Shown here piece after piece: positions 8,704 to 17,773 of a stretch of 64,000 nt of DNA. The translations under genes were made by a program, and so were the position numbers. Position 1 is the stretch's first letter, and the number at the start of each line of letters is the position of its first letter. A model generated the notes under the pieces. That model was not told the origin of the DNA and ran no database searches. It was given only the letters and a program-made list of their open reading frames with translations. Source of the DNA: an uncultured Prevotella sp. Lineage in GTDB: Bacteria; Bacteroidota; Bacteroidia; Bacteroidales; Bacteroidaceae. The stretch is taken from contig CAMPYJ010000010.1 of the NCBI GenBank assembly GCA_946998205.1, positions 1 to 64,000 on the forward strand, in the 5' to 3' direction.

Positions 8704-10245
8704 CTATCGCTCAGCCCAGTCGCCCCTGTCAAGACTACGATAGCCTATGGCCTCAGCCAAATGTTCGGTCTTTACAGGCTCACTACCCTCCAAATCTGCG
8801 ATGGTACGGGCCACTTTCAGAATTCTATTATATGCCCGAGCCGACAAGCTCAGCCGTTCCATCGCCATGCGGAGCATGTTGATACCATCGGCATCGGGTT
8901 CGGCAAAGCGATGAATCATGCGCTCCGTCATTTGGGCATTGCAATAAATTCCCTTGCAGTCTTTATACCGTTCAATCTGAATGGCACGGGCCGCAATGAC
9001 ACGTTCACGAATATTGGCACTTGGTTCTCCAGGAGCCGCCTTGGAAATATCCTTGAAGGGAACGGGCGTAATCTCACATTGTATGTCGATGCGGTCGAGC
9101 AACGGACCGCTAATCTTGTTGAGATATCGCTGAATCTGACCGGGAGTACAGACGCAAGTATGCGTTGGATCGCCATAATAACCACAAGGACAGGGATTCA
9201 TCGACGCCACAAACATGAAGCTACAAGGGTATTCAATGGTGTACTTCGCACGCGAGATGGTGATTTTCCGGTCTTCCAACGGCTGGCGTAACACTTCCAA
9301 CGTGGATTTATTAAACTCGGGAAGCTCGTCACAGAACAACACGCCATGATGGGCCAACGTAATCTCTCCCGGCTGCGGAGTGGACCCACCGCCCACCAAT
9401 GCCACCTCACTGATGGTATGATGTGGGGCGCGGAATGGGCGTTGCGCAATCAATGACGTATCGGCACCCAGTTTACCTGCGATGCTGTGCACCTGTGTTG
9501 TCTCCAGACTTTCGGCCAACGTGAGGGGAGGAAGAATGGTTGGCAGGCGTTTGGCCATCATGGATTTTCCGCTTCCGGGCGGTCCCACCATGATGAGATT
9601 GTGCCCTCCGGCCGCCGCTACCTCCAACGCTCGTTTCACATTTTCCTGCCCTCGAACATCACTATAATCAAGGTCAAACCGATATTGGTGTTCGTAAAAC
9701 TCTTTTCGGGTATCAATGACGGTGGGTTCAAACGACTTGGCACCGGTCAAAAACTGCACGACATCCACCATCGAGTCCATGCCATAGACCTCCAAATTGT
9801 TGACAACTGCGGCTTCACGCACATTCTGTTTGGGAACAATCAACCCCTTAAAATGCTCCTTACGGGCACGAATGGCGATGGGAAGTGCGCCCTTGACGGC
9901 CTGCAAGGTACCATCCAAACTTAACTCACCCACCATCATATACTGGTCAAGCGCCTCAGAAACAATGCTGCCATTAGCGGCCAAGATGGCAATGGCCAAG
10001 GGCAAATCGAAGCTGCTGCCCTCCTTACGAAGGTCGGCCGGTGCCATGTTCACCGTGATGTCAGCATGCGGAAACTTGTAACCATTGAACTGCATGGCGG
10101 CAGCAATACGGCTACGCCCTTCCTTTACGGCCTCATCTCCCAGTCCGGTGAAATGGTACATGATGCCGTTCGTCAAACTAACTTCAATGGTCACAGTTGT
10201 CACTTCCATTCCGTTGACAGCTGCACAATAGGTTTTAACCAGCAT
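8704..10245 (-). CDS. comM: YifB/ComM family Mg-chelatase-like AAA ATPase
   Basis: The 513-residue protein has an N-terminal Lon-protease-like ChlI domain. A central AAA+ Mg-chelatase domain follows, with Walker A GPPGSGKSMMAKRLP at about residue 218 and Walker B GVLFCDELPEF. A C-terminal Mg_chelatase_C domain ends the protein. ComM homologues are helicases that promote branch migration during natural transformation. With DprA about 4 kb away, the window holds two competence-linked genes, although these are common in Bacteroidota. It is 11 nt downstream of the TlpA-like gene, so it is the last gene of that operon. Confidence 0.93.
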   Translation of the reverse strand: MLVKTYCAAVNGMEVTTVTIEVSLTNGIMYHFTGLGDEAVKEGRSRIAAAMQFNGYKFPHADITVNMAPADLRKEGSSFDLPLAIAILAANGSIVSEALDQYMMVGELSLDGTLQAVKGALPIAIRARKEHFKGLIVPKQNVREAAVVNNLEVYGMDSMVDVVQFLTGAKSFEPTVIDTRKEFYEHQYRFDLDYSDVRGQENVKRALEVAAAGGHNLIMVGPPGSGKSMMAKRLPTILPPLTLAESLETTQVHSIAGKLGADTSLIAQRPFRAPHHTISEVALVGGGSTPQPGEITLAHHGVLFCDELPEFNKSTLEVLRQPLEDRKITISRAKYTIEYPCSFMFVASMNPCPCGYYGDPTHTCVCTPGQIQRYLNKISGPLLDRIDIQCEITPVPFKDISKAAPGEPSANIRERVIAARAIQIERYKDCKGIYCNAQMTERMIHRFAEPDADGINMLRMAMERLSLSARAYNRILKVARTIADLEGSEPVKTEHLAEAIGYRSLDRGDWAER

Positions 10246-10256
10246 GATAAGTCGCT

Positions 10257-11252
10257 TTAGATCAACTCTTCCAACTTCTTCATGAGAGCCTGAGCGTCAA
10301 GTCCACATGCTACTACGCGTCCGTTTTTCAAGATGATATTATAAGGTATGGATGAAATGCCTAATTGACGGACAAGATTGCCCTCGAACAACGCCTCATC
10401 ACAGATGTTCGACCAACGAATGGAGTCACGATCCAGCGTCTCCTTGCAGGCCTTTTTGCTGGGATCTATCGATAGTCCAACCACCTTGAGGCGACCAGCA
10501 TGCTTTTTCTGAAACTGATTGAGCTGCCGCTGTATGTCCAGACTTTCGTAACTCCACGACGTCCAAACATTGATGACGGCCAGGCGAGCCTTACTCAGTG
10601 CGGCGCTTGTCACGACGTTACCGTTCACATCTGTCACCGAGAAGGATGGCAATCGGTCACCTTCAGCCACATAGCCTCCCGAGAATTGCCGTTGCAATCG
10701 GCTCAAAGCCCCATTCTTGGGCTGTTTCTTCACCATCACGCCCACCAACCGTTTGGCCTTGGGATAGTTGGGCTTGGGCGTTCTGAGAAAGTACTTGCAA
10801 ACAAGATACCTGCCCACATCCGAGGTAGGATGGTCGTTCACAAACTGTTCTGCGTATTTCAACACCTCCGGAGGAGATGCGTTGGCTATCCTCTTATTGA
10901 ACATGGACATCAGTTCATTGTCATCCGTACCCTTCACTTCCAGTTCCTTCAAATGCGAAGCATCCCCCTTCACCTCTACCTTTTTACCAGGTATTGCAAA
11001 GACGGGATGTTCTGAAAAGTTGGGAAACACGATGAGCAACGTTCCCGATTTCTCGCAAGGAATCTCGTATGTGAACCGCCCTCCCGTCACCTTGATGGTG
11101 TCCATTCCATCGATGAGGCCATCGGGACTATAAACGTAAAACTCACCTTGGTTGAGATGCAGCAGCCGGCCGTCGAGTTTAAAATGACGACTGTCGGTAC
11201 CGCACGACATCAAAACCAAAGTGAGCCAAAAGAAACAGGCAACATGCTTCAT
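10257..11252 (-). CDS. TlpA-like thiol-disulfide oxidoreductase lipoprotein (DUF4369-type N-terminus)
   Basis: A predicted lipoprotein: MKHVACFFWLTLVLMSC gives a signal ending in Cys. An N-terminal beta-rich DUF4369-like region (KLDGRLLHLNQGEFYVYSP) follows, then a C-terminal thioredoxin-fold AhpC/TSA-TlpA domain from about residue 200 (GDRLPSFSVTDVNGNVV). The position usually holding the CxxC pair reads WTSWSYES, so the catalytic cysteines are missing and redox activity is doubtful. The open frame begins three codons earlier (11261); the MKHV start gives a cleaner signal peptide. It sits 14 nt after the TPR lipoprotein and is cotranscribed with comM. Confidence 0.82.
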   Translation of the reverse strand: MKHVACFFWLTLVLMSCGTDSRHFKLDGRLLHLNQGEFYVYSPDGLIDGMDTIKVTGGRFTYEIPCEKSGTLLIVFPNFSEHPVFAIPGKKVEVKGDASHLKELEVKGTDDNELMSMFNKRIANASPPEVLKYAEQFVNDHPTSDVGRYLVCKYFLRTPKPNYPKAKRLVGVMVKKQPKNGALSRLQRQFSGGYVAEGDRLPSFSVTDVNGNVVTSAALSKARLAVINVWTSWSYESLDIQRQLNQFQKKHAGRLKVVGLSIDPSKKACKETLDRDSIRWSNICDEALFEGNLVRQLGISSIPYNIILKNGRVVACGLDAQALMKKLEELI

Positions 11253-11266
11253 TGCAAACAACTGCC

Positions 11267-12940
11267 TTATCTCAAGATTGACAATTCCAAATCGTTGTCA
11301 GCGTATGACTTTAATGAGGGGTCTTTCTCCAAAGCCTCTTTCAAATAAGATTCTGCGGCAAACTTGTTGCCACGACGTGCAGCCACGATGGCGTGCAGAT
11401 AGTCGGTCAGGGCAGTGTGGTTCGCCACCTTATCAAGCGTAGCCGCTGCCGCAGCATAGTTCTTGTTCATCAACTGTGCAAGGGCCGCACTGTTGCTGTT
11501 AACGTCTTCGAAGTCTTTCTCTGCCTGTGCAAAATTGCCCTTTGCCAGATTCAAACTGCCGACAGCCACTTTCACGTTCTGGTCGCCCAGTGCCTTGGCG
11601 ATGCTGGTCTCGGCCTCTTTCACGTTGCCGCTAACCAGTTCCATGATTCCCAGGTTGGCCAAAACTTCAGGAGCTTGCGGATTAACGCGCAACGCACGTT
11701 CAAGATAGCTCTGTGCCTCAACTTTGTCACCCTTCATGAATGCCAAGGTAGCCAGGTTGTTCAATGCACGATAGTCTTTGTCATAATATTCTGCCGCGCG
11801 CTTGTAGATTTCTTCCTTCTTGGCCATGTTGTCTTCCAAAGTAGCATAATAGAGCATTTCCTCCACGCCAAGTTTGGTAGCATCGGTGGCATACTGTGCC
11901 TTGATTTGGTCGTCACTTCTGCCGATGGTCTCATAGTTGATGATCAGGCGAGAGCGGCGCAGCTCGGGCAAGATGCCTTCAGCCAACTCGCGGAAAGCCG
12001 CGCTCATGTTGCGAATCTGCTGCTCCCTTTGCTCGGGATCTTTGTACATGGACAGCACGCGCAGGATGACGTCCTTGTCTTGAATGTTGCTGGCCTGTAC
12101 CAATTTCTGGAAACCATCCCAGTCTTGTGCGGTGTAGTGAGCGTCAATGCCAGTTGCCACGCCCGTCTGCTTCAACTGCGATTTAACGTAAGTCTCAGAA
12201 GTGTTCTGGCGTTTGCCGGCCAGCTTGTCGTTGAAGCTGAATCCACCTTCCGGAGACGCATAAGCCTGAACTTCGACGTTACGGATGTTCAATTTCTCGC
12301 GATCGGCATTGATGCGCTTCAACATGGCAACGAACTCCTTCACGGAGTTGTTCTTCAATTCACTCCGGCGCAAGTTGGCTTGGTTCACCAAGAACTTGAT
12401 GTTGGCCTCTTGCTTCCGCGCATTGACACGTTGGAATGAGTCTGGAGCGACGCAACCACCGTCACCCAGCAGCAGCTGCTTGTACAGTTCAGACGTGGCA
12501 ACCACGCCTTCGGCCACCTTCACGGCTGGTATGTTAATCTTCTTATTGCCCCTGCGAGCGCTGAAAGTAAGGTACATGTCGCTTTTCTGCATCTCGGGTA
12601 CGAAATCAAACGCCGTCTTCATGGTGTAACGACCGCCCAAACGATAAGAAATCATCTGATCGTTTCCCAGCACTTTCTCGCCTTGGAACGTAGCACCTAC
12701 CCCCTTGGTCACCTGACCGCTTCCGTATCTCAATTCGGGAACCACTGTCACGACGGCGTTTTTCTTCATGTATTTTTCAGGAAAAGCGCCGCTGATGGTA
12801 GCGGGAACCTGACCGCCTTTTGTCTCCAGTGGGTTTGGTGTAACCGTAAAATTGTCTGCCGACAACGCACCCATTTTCGAGCATGAGCTGAATGCCAGCG
12901 CAGAGCATACCGATAAAGTAAAGATGAGATTTTTGCGCAT
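11267..12940 (-). CDS. Outer-membrane-type lipoprotein with OmpA-like and TPR domains
   Basis: The 557-residue protein starts with a lipoprotein signal (MRKNLIFTLSVCSALAFSSC). A beta-rich region specific to Bacteroidota occupies about residues 25-170. An OmpA-like peptidoglycan-binding stretch near residue 220 contains NVEVQAYASPEGGFSFNDKLAGKRQ. Tandem TPR repeats from about residue 370 onward include YDKDYRALNNLATLAFMKGD and NPQAPEVLANLGIMEL. A role tethering the envelope to peptidoglycan is inferred. Its start lies only 24 nt from the 3' end of tRNA-Leu, with no promoter between, which implies cotranscription with the tRNAs. Confidence 0.82.
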   Translation of the reverse strand: MRKNLIFTLSVCSALAFSSCSKMGALSADNFTVTPNPLETKGGQVPATISGAFPEKYMKKNAVVTVVPELRYGSGQVTKGVGATFQGEKVLGNDQMISYRLGGRYTMKTAFDFVPEMQKSDMYLTFSARRGNKKINIPAVKVAEGVVATSELYKQLLLGDGGCVAPDSFQRVNARKQEANIKFLVNQANLRRSELKNNSVKEFVAMLKRINADREKLNIRNVEVQAYASPEGGFSFNDKLAGKRQNTSETYVKSQLKQTGVATGIDAHYTAQDWDGFQKLVQASNIQDKDVILRVLSMYKDPEQREQQIRNMSAAFRELAEGILPELRRSRLIINYETIGRSDDQIKAQYATDATKLGVEEMLYYATLEDNMAKKEEIYKRAAEYYDKDYRALNNLATLAFMKGDKVEAQSYLERALRVNPQAPEVLANLGIMELVSGNVKEAETSIAKALGDQNVKVAVGSLNLAKGNFAQAEKDFEDVNSNSAALAQLMNKNYAAAAATLDKVANHTALTDYLHAIVAARRGNKFAAESYLKEALEKDPSLKSYADNDLELSILR

Positions 12941-12964
12941 AGTAATCGTTTTTTAGATTTAGCG

Positions 12965-13050
12965 TGCCGCGAGCGGGACTCGAACCCGCACAGCCATTAC
13001 TGGCCAAGGGATTTTAAGTCCCTCGTGTCTACCAATTCCACCATTGCGGC
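12965..13050 (-). tRNA. tRNA-Leu (anticodon TAA)
   Basis: An 86-nt class II tRNA with a long variable arm. The acceptor begins GCCGCAA. The anticodon loop CTTAAAA, between GAGGGA and TCCCTT arms, gives anticodon TAA (codon UUA). The T-arm is GCGGGTTCGAGTCCCGC. CCA is not encoded. One A-C mismatch is seen in the acceptor stem. Confidence 0.96.
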
Positions 13051-13148
13051 TGTCAGCCAAAACCGCCTGTAACTACCAGGTTTGTCCACTGAAAAAGTTT
13101 TCATGTAACACCAACCTGACTACAGCAGCCTGAACAAATATTAAAATG

Positions 13149-13221
13149 AGCGGCAAACGAGACTCGAACTCGCGACCCCAACCTTGGCAAGGTTGTGCTC
13201 TACCAACTGAGCTATTGCCGC
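13149..13221 (-). tRNA. tRNA-Gly (anticodon GCC)
   Basis: A 73-nt tRNA with acceptor GCGGCAA paired to TTGCCGC, discriminator T, and anticodon loop TTGCCAA between CAACC and GGTTG, giving anticodon GCC. The T-arm contains GAGTTCGAGTCTC. CCA is not encoded. It is preceded by a clear promoter. Confidence 0.96.
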
Positions 13222-13235
13222 ATTTTTATAGAGTG

Positions 13236-13267
13236 CAAAGGTAGCATATAATCTTTATATCCACAAA
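13236..13267 (-). promoter_or_regulatory. Promoter of the tRNA-Gly/tRNA-Leu/lipoprotein transcript
   Basis: On the minus strand, TTTG (complement of 13264-13267), a 20-nt spacer and TACCTTTG (complement of 13236-13243) match the Bacteroidota consensus. The predicted start is within a few bases of the tRNA-Gly 5' end. Confidence 0.7.
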
Positions 13268-13936
13268 AAATTTTTATTTTTTTATTGATTAAGTTTGGTA
13301 AAGCAGGCAGATGGCAGTAACCTTGTTCTGAACCATAGGGGGAGATGCAGTGCACTCACACAACCTATCTATAATCAACAATACCTGAGGAAAGAGGAAA
13401 ATTGCCCTGTCTTATCGCATAAAATATGTACGATATTTTTGAAAGAAAACGCCCAAAAAACGGTCTTCAGAAACTTACCATTTAGAAAAAATCAATAGGC
13501 AAACGGGATGCAAACAAGGCGTTGATTGAGCAGAAAAATTCAAATTTCGACACAACAACAACGAGATGATGTGATGAAAAGCGTCCTTTTGGCGGTCAAT
13601 AGGACTGCCATTGTTCGGCAAAAGCATAGCTATTGGTGACCAAAAGCAATGCTTTTACCTGTAAATGGCCTGAAAATTGAAGCAACAGCAGTGACGGATA
13701 AACGTAACTTTCTGTATGACAAAGAAATAGAAAAAGCTGCTTATTTTGAGCGAATTTGAGACAAGAAGCGGGGTTGGTGATTGACAAGCCAAGCATGAGC
13801 GCATTCGTTGTCAAAATAATTCATCACGCCAGGCTTTCTTCGTGCTGGAGGTTTGATTCTTACAGCCATGACGACAGCGGCTGCAGGGAATGACATAAAA
13901 ATACGCTTTCTCAAACAAGTATTTTTCACTTATGCG
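13268..13936. other. Gene-free region between tRNA-Gly and dsbD promoters
   Basis: No convincing ORF or RNA gene is seen in about 670 bases. Short ORFs have no recognisable domain. It carries 22-bp-period repeat units around 13602-13667. Confidence 0.55.
13602..13667 (+). repeat. 22-bp-period intergenic repeat, one clear and two diverged units
   Basis: The clear unit at 13624-13645 begins GCATAGCTATTGG and ends CCAAAA. The preceding and following 22 bases are diverged copies that keep the CAAAA or GCAATG ends. It belongs to the family shared by six gene-free regions of the window. Confidence 0.5.
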
Positions 13937-13968
13937 TTTGCCGGTATCGACAGAAATATATATTTTTG
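13937..13968 (+). promoter_or_regulatory. Promoter of the dsbD-family gene
   Basis: TTTG at 13937-13940, a 20-nt spacer and TATTTTTG at 13961-13968 match the Bacteroidota promoter. The predicted leader to the start codon at 14122 is about 145 nt. It contains a small hairpin (CCGA/TCGG, near 13979-13994), so post-transcriptional control is possible. Confidence 0.6.
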
Positions 13969-14121
13969 CAGAAAAGACCGATTCGCAAGTCGGAACAGCC
14001 GTGAAAGTGGCTGGCTTCTTCGGCTGCACAAAGGCGGCTGAAACCATGACCGGTCAAAGGAAGCAGCATGCGACTTTCTTGACATGGAAATTGTTTTTTA
14101 CAATCATCAACATCATTCTAC

Positions 14122-16170
14122 ATGAAAAAGTATTTAGTGTTGGCAGTGTTGTCGTTGACTACCCTGTTCACGCAAGCACAGATGGCAGACCCTATACGGT
14201 CGTCAGCACAGCTCAAGACGGGTAAGACGGCCGAAGGCGAGATTGTCTTCAACCTGAAAATAGAACCGGGATGGCACGTCTACTCCGTGAACCTTGGCGG
14301 CAATGGGCCTATCGAAGCCTCTTTCCGCATCAACAGAATGGACGGCGTGGAGACGGTGGGCGGCCTGGTGGCGCACGGCAACGAAATATCCAAGATGGAC
14401 GACCTGTTCGGCATGAAGCTGCGCTTTTTTGAGCATAAGGCGCAGTTTGTCCAGAAAGTAAGGTTCACCAAACCCAATTATTCCATTGATGCTTATTTGG
14501 AATATGGCGCCTGCAACGACCAAACGTGCATGCCACCGCAAGAAGTAGCCTTTAAGAAAGCCGGGAAGTCGCCGGCCGTTGAGGCTGCAACAACACCGCA
14601 GGAACCGACTGAAAAAGAGACGAAAGATGAGGTTTCGCCGTCATCCCTCATCCCAGATTCCGTGCAGAGCATGGCTGCCGACACGCTTCTTCCCGCATCG
14701 GTGGATACTAACAAGGTGGCTGTCAGGACCGATTTGTGGCAACCCGTCATCCAAGAATTGCAACAACAGGATGGTCGTAGCGAGCAGAACGGTTCACTGT
14801 GGTTTCTGTTCCTGATGGGGTTTGCCGGCGGATTGCTGGCGCTGTTCACGCCCTGCGTATGGCCCATCATCCCCATGACGGTGAGTTTCTTCCTCAAACG
14901 CACCAAGGACAAGGCCAAGGGCATGCGCGACGCCATTACCTACGGCCTGTCCATTATCGTGATATTCCTGTCGCTGGGACTGGTTGTCACGGCTTTTACA
15001 GACCCACACAAGCTCAACGAACTGGCAACGAGCGCGGTTTTCAACATCTTCTTCTTCCTGCTGCTGGTGGTATTTGCCCTCTCTTTCTTCGGATGGTTCG
15101 AGCTGCGGCTGCCTGAGTCATGGGGAAACAAGGTGGACAGCAAGGCTTCTTCCACCACCGGACTGCTCTCCATCTTCCTGATGGCCTTCACGTTGGTGCT
15201 GGTATCTTTCTCTTGTACCGCACCCATCGTTGGCTTCTTGCTGGTACAAGCCGCCACGTCGGGCAACTGGGTGGGCCCTGCCATCGGGATGTTTGGCTTC
15301 GCCTTGGCGCTGGCTCTGCCGTTCACACTCTTCGCTCTGTTCCCTTCTTGGCTGAAGCAAGCACCCAAATCGGGCTCGTGGATGAACACTATCAAGGTGG
15401 TATTGGGCTTTATCGAACTGGCCTTCGCCTTAAAGTTCCTCTCCGTAGCCGACCTTGCATACGGCTGGCACATCCTCGATCGTGAGGTGTTCTTGTCGCT
15501 GTGGATTGTCATCTTCGGCATGTTGGGACTTTATCTCATCGGCCACCTCAAGTTCCAAAGCGACATGGTGGGCGGCGAGAGCAAACCCATGCCGGTGGTA
15601 TGCATCATGCTGGGCATGGTTTCCCTGGCCTTCACGGTGTACATGGTGCCTGGTCTTTGGGGCGCACCCGTCAAGGCCGTGAGTGCTTTCGCACCGCCAA
15701 TCAGCACACAAGACTTTAACCTGAACAACAAAGAGGTTCACGCCGCCTATACCAATTACGAGGAAGGAATGGCTGCTGCCAAAGCACAGGGCAAGCCTGC
15801 CTTCATCGATTTCACCGGCTTTGGTTGCGTCAACTGCCGAAAGATGGAAGCGGCTGTGTGGACTGATCCATCGGTCGCGGAGGTGTTGACAAAGGATTAT
15901 GTACTCATCTCCTTGTTCGTGGACGACAAAACGCCGCTGAAAGAACCGGTGGAAGTAATGGACAACGGCAAAAAGCGCACGCTTCGCACCGTTGGCGACA
16001 AGTGGAGTTACCTGCAAAGCAGTAAGTTTGGCGCCAACACGCAGCCTTTCTATGTGCCGCTGGACAATGCGGGAAAGCCGCTGAATGGCTCATACAGCTA
16101 TAAAGAAGATGTGCCGGGCTATCTCGACTTCTTGAAGAAAGGACTGGAGGCATACCGCAACCGCGTCTGA
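14122..16170 (+). CDS. dsbD: DsbD-family protein-disulfide reductase
   Basis: The 682-residue membrane protein moves electrons from cytoplasmic thioredoxin to periplasmic partners. A signal peptide (MKKYLVLAVLSLTTLFTQAQ) is followed by an N-terminal DsbD-like domain with the pair in ACNDQTCMPP. A membrane core from about residue 230 has Cys residues in FTPCVWPIIPM and SFSCTAPIVG, and a C-terminal thioredoxin domain has the CVNC active site at residues 569-572. All three Cys pairs expected of DsbD are present. A perfect 12-bp hairpin follows the stop codon. Confidence 0.93.
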   Translation: MKKYLVLAVLSLTTLFTQAQMADPIRSSAQLKTGKTAEGEIVFNLKIEPGWHVYSVNLGGNGPIEASFRINRMDGVETVGGLVAHGNEISKMDDLFGMKLRFFEHKAQFVQKVRFTKPNYSIDAYLEYGACNDQTCMPPQEVAFKKAGKSPAVEAATTPQEPTEKETKDEVSPSSLIPDSVQSMAADTLLPASVDTNKVAVRTDLWQPVIQELQQQDGRSEQNGSLWFLFLMGFAGGLLALFTPCVWPIIPMTVSFFLKRTKDKAKGMRDAITYGLSIIVIFLSLGLVVTAFTDPHKLNELATSAVFNIFFFLLLVVFALSFFGWFELRLPESWGNKVDSKASSTTGLLSIFLMAFTLVLVSFSCTAPIVGFLLVQAATSGNWVGPAIGMFGFALALALPFTLFALFPSWLKQAPKSGSWMNTIKVVLGFIELAFALKFLSVADLAYGWHILDREVFLSLWIVIFGMLGLYLIGHLKFQSDMVGGESKPMPVVCIMLGMVSLAFTVYMVPGLWGAPVKAVSAFAPPISTQDFNLNNKEVHAAYTNYEEGMAAAKAQGKPAFIDFTGFGCVNCRKMEAAVWTDPSVAEVLTKDYVLISLFVDDKTPLKEPVEVMDNGKKRTLRTVGDKWSYLQSSKFGANTQPFYVPLDNAGKPLNGSYSYKEDVPGYLDFLKKGLEAYRNRV

Positions 16171-16180
16171 CCTTGCACGT

Positions 16181-16217
16181 CCTTGCCACGCAATACAGGC
16201 TGTGCTGCGTGGCAAGG
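16181..16217 (+). terminator. Hairpin after the dsbD-family gene
   Basis: CCTTGCCACGCA at 16181-16192 pairs perfectly with TGCGTGGCAAGG at 16206-16217 across a 13-nt loop, ten bases after the stop codon. No run of T follows, so it may be an RNA-stabilising hairpin rather than a classical terminator. Confidence 0.5.
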
Positions 16218-16294
16218 AAGCGTGCTCTGTGCGGACAAAGTGCACTGGCATGCAGACAAACCACGATATAAGAACCATTTGAATCTACAAAACC

Positions 16295-17587
16295 ATGCTT
16301 GAAGAACATATCCGAAAACAAATCATACGGCTCATCCACCAGGAAGTGGTGCCTGCCGTTGGATGCACGGAACCCATGGCTGTGGCGCTATGTACGGCCA
16401 AAGCTACGGAGATGTTGGGCTGTCGGCCCGAGAAAATAACCGCCCTTCTGAGTGCCAACATCCTGAAAAACGCCATGGGTGTGGGCATTCCAGGCACCGG
16501 AATGATAGGATTACCCATCGCCATTGCCTTGGGCGGCATCGTCGGCAAGGCTGAATATCAGCTGGAGGTGATTAGGGATCTCACACCGCAGGCGCTGGAA
16601 GAAGCGAAGAAGTTCATAGAAGAAAAACGCATAGACATCCAACTGAAACAGGGAATTACCGAGAAACTGTACATCGAGGTGACATGCCAAGCAAACAATC
16701 AAACGGCAAAAGCCATCATCGCAGGGGCGCATACCAACTTTGTACAGTTATGTAAAAACGGGGAAATACTACTTGACAAAGGACTGAGAAAGCAAGATGA
16801 ACCGGAACAGAACGACATACGGCTCTGTTTCCGGATGGTCTACGACTTCGCCACCACCACCCCCATCGATGAAATCAGGTTCATGCTGAAGACAAAAGAG
16901 TATAACATGAATGCCGCCGAGCAGTCGCTGAAGGGCAACTACGGCCACTGCTTGGGCAAGACGATGGACCGCCCGTTGAGCCGAGGGATATTTGGTAACA
17001 GCATCTACTCGCACATCATCGCCAAGACAGCGTTGGCCTGTGATGCCCGAATGGGTGGGGCCATGATACCGGTGATGAGTAACAGCGGGTCGGGAAATCA
17101 GGGTATCTGCGCCACAAACCCCGTGGTGGTGTACGCCATGGAAAACGAGAATACGGAAGAAGAGCTTATCCGCGCACTCACACTCAGTCATCTGTCGGCC
17201 ATTTACATCAAGAAGAGCCTGGGCAAACTGTCGGCTCTGTGCGGTTGTGTGGTGGCCAGCATCGGCTCAAGCTGCGGCATCACCTACCTCATGGGCGGCG
17301 ACTATGCGCACATCTGTCATGCCATCAAGAACATGATTGCCAACCTTACCGGCATGATTTGCGACGGAGCCAAGCCCAGTTGCTCGCTGAAAATCAGCTC
17401 GGGTGTCAGCACAGCGGTGCTTTCGGCCTTGCTGTCGATGGAAAACAAACATGTAACTTCGGCAGAAGGCATCATCGACGAGGACGTGGATCGCTCGATA
17501 CATAACCTCACCAGCATTGGCAAGGACGCCATGGCCACGACTGATGAGATGGTAATGAGAATCATGACCAGCAAACAACGGTGCTAA
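16295..17587 (+). CDS. L-cysteine desulfidase family protein (UPF0597/CyuA, serine dehydratase alpha-like)
   Basis: The 430-residue protein resembles the YhaM/CyuA family, in which characterised members break cysteine into pyruvate, ammonia and sulfide using an iron-sulfur cluster. Family blocks are VVPAVGCTEPMAVALC near residue 20, SGSGNQGI near 265, LSALCGCVVASIGSSCGITY near 310 and CDGAKPSCSLKISSG near 355. These carry the conserved cysteines expected to hold the cluster. No start is preferable to the ATG at 16295. It follows the dsbD-family gene on the same strand. Substrate is inferred from the family. Confidence 0.85.
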   Translation: MLEEHIRKQIIRLIHQEVVPAVGCTEPMAVALCTAKATEMLGCRPEKITALLSANILKNAMGVGIPGTGMIGLPIAIALGGIVGKAEYQLEVIRDLTPQALEEAKKFIEEKRIDIQLKQGITEKLYIEVTCQANNQTAKAIIAGAHTNFVQLCKNGEILLDKGLRKQDEPEQNDIRLCFRMVYDFATTTPIDEIRFMLKTKEYNMNAAEQSLKGNYGHCLGKTMDRPLSRGIFGNSIYSHIIAKTALACDARMGGAMIPVMSNSGSGNQGICATNPVVVYAMENENTEEELIRALTLSHLSAIYIKKSLGKLSALCGCVVASIGSSCGITYLMGGDYAHICHAIKNMIANLTGMICDGAKPSCSLKISSGVSTAVLSALLSMENKHVTSAEGIIDEDVDRSIHNLTSIGKDAMATTDEMVMRIMTSKQRC

Positions 17588-17773
17588 ATACCATTCTCAA
17601 AACCTGCGTCATTCCCCGTAAAGTCTATGGATATGCAATGCTGGCGATGGCAACAATGCCGGTTAGCGTCATGAGCGTGCACTCGCAATGCTACTCATAG
17701 AGGCAGCAAAGAATAAGAAGCGCGCCATAGTGAAGATAACACAAGACTTCCTGCGGCTCGTCCCGCATTCGCC

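Noticed and set aside
13295..13814. Short ORFs upstream of dsbD on both strands
   Set aside because: No domain similarity, weak coding composition, and overlap with repeat units.
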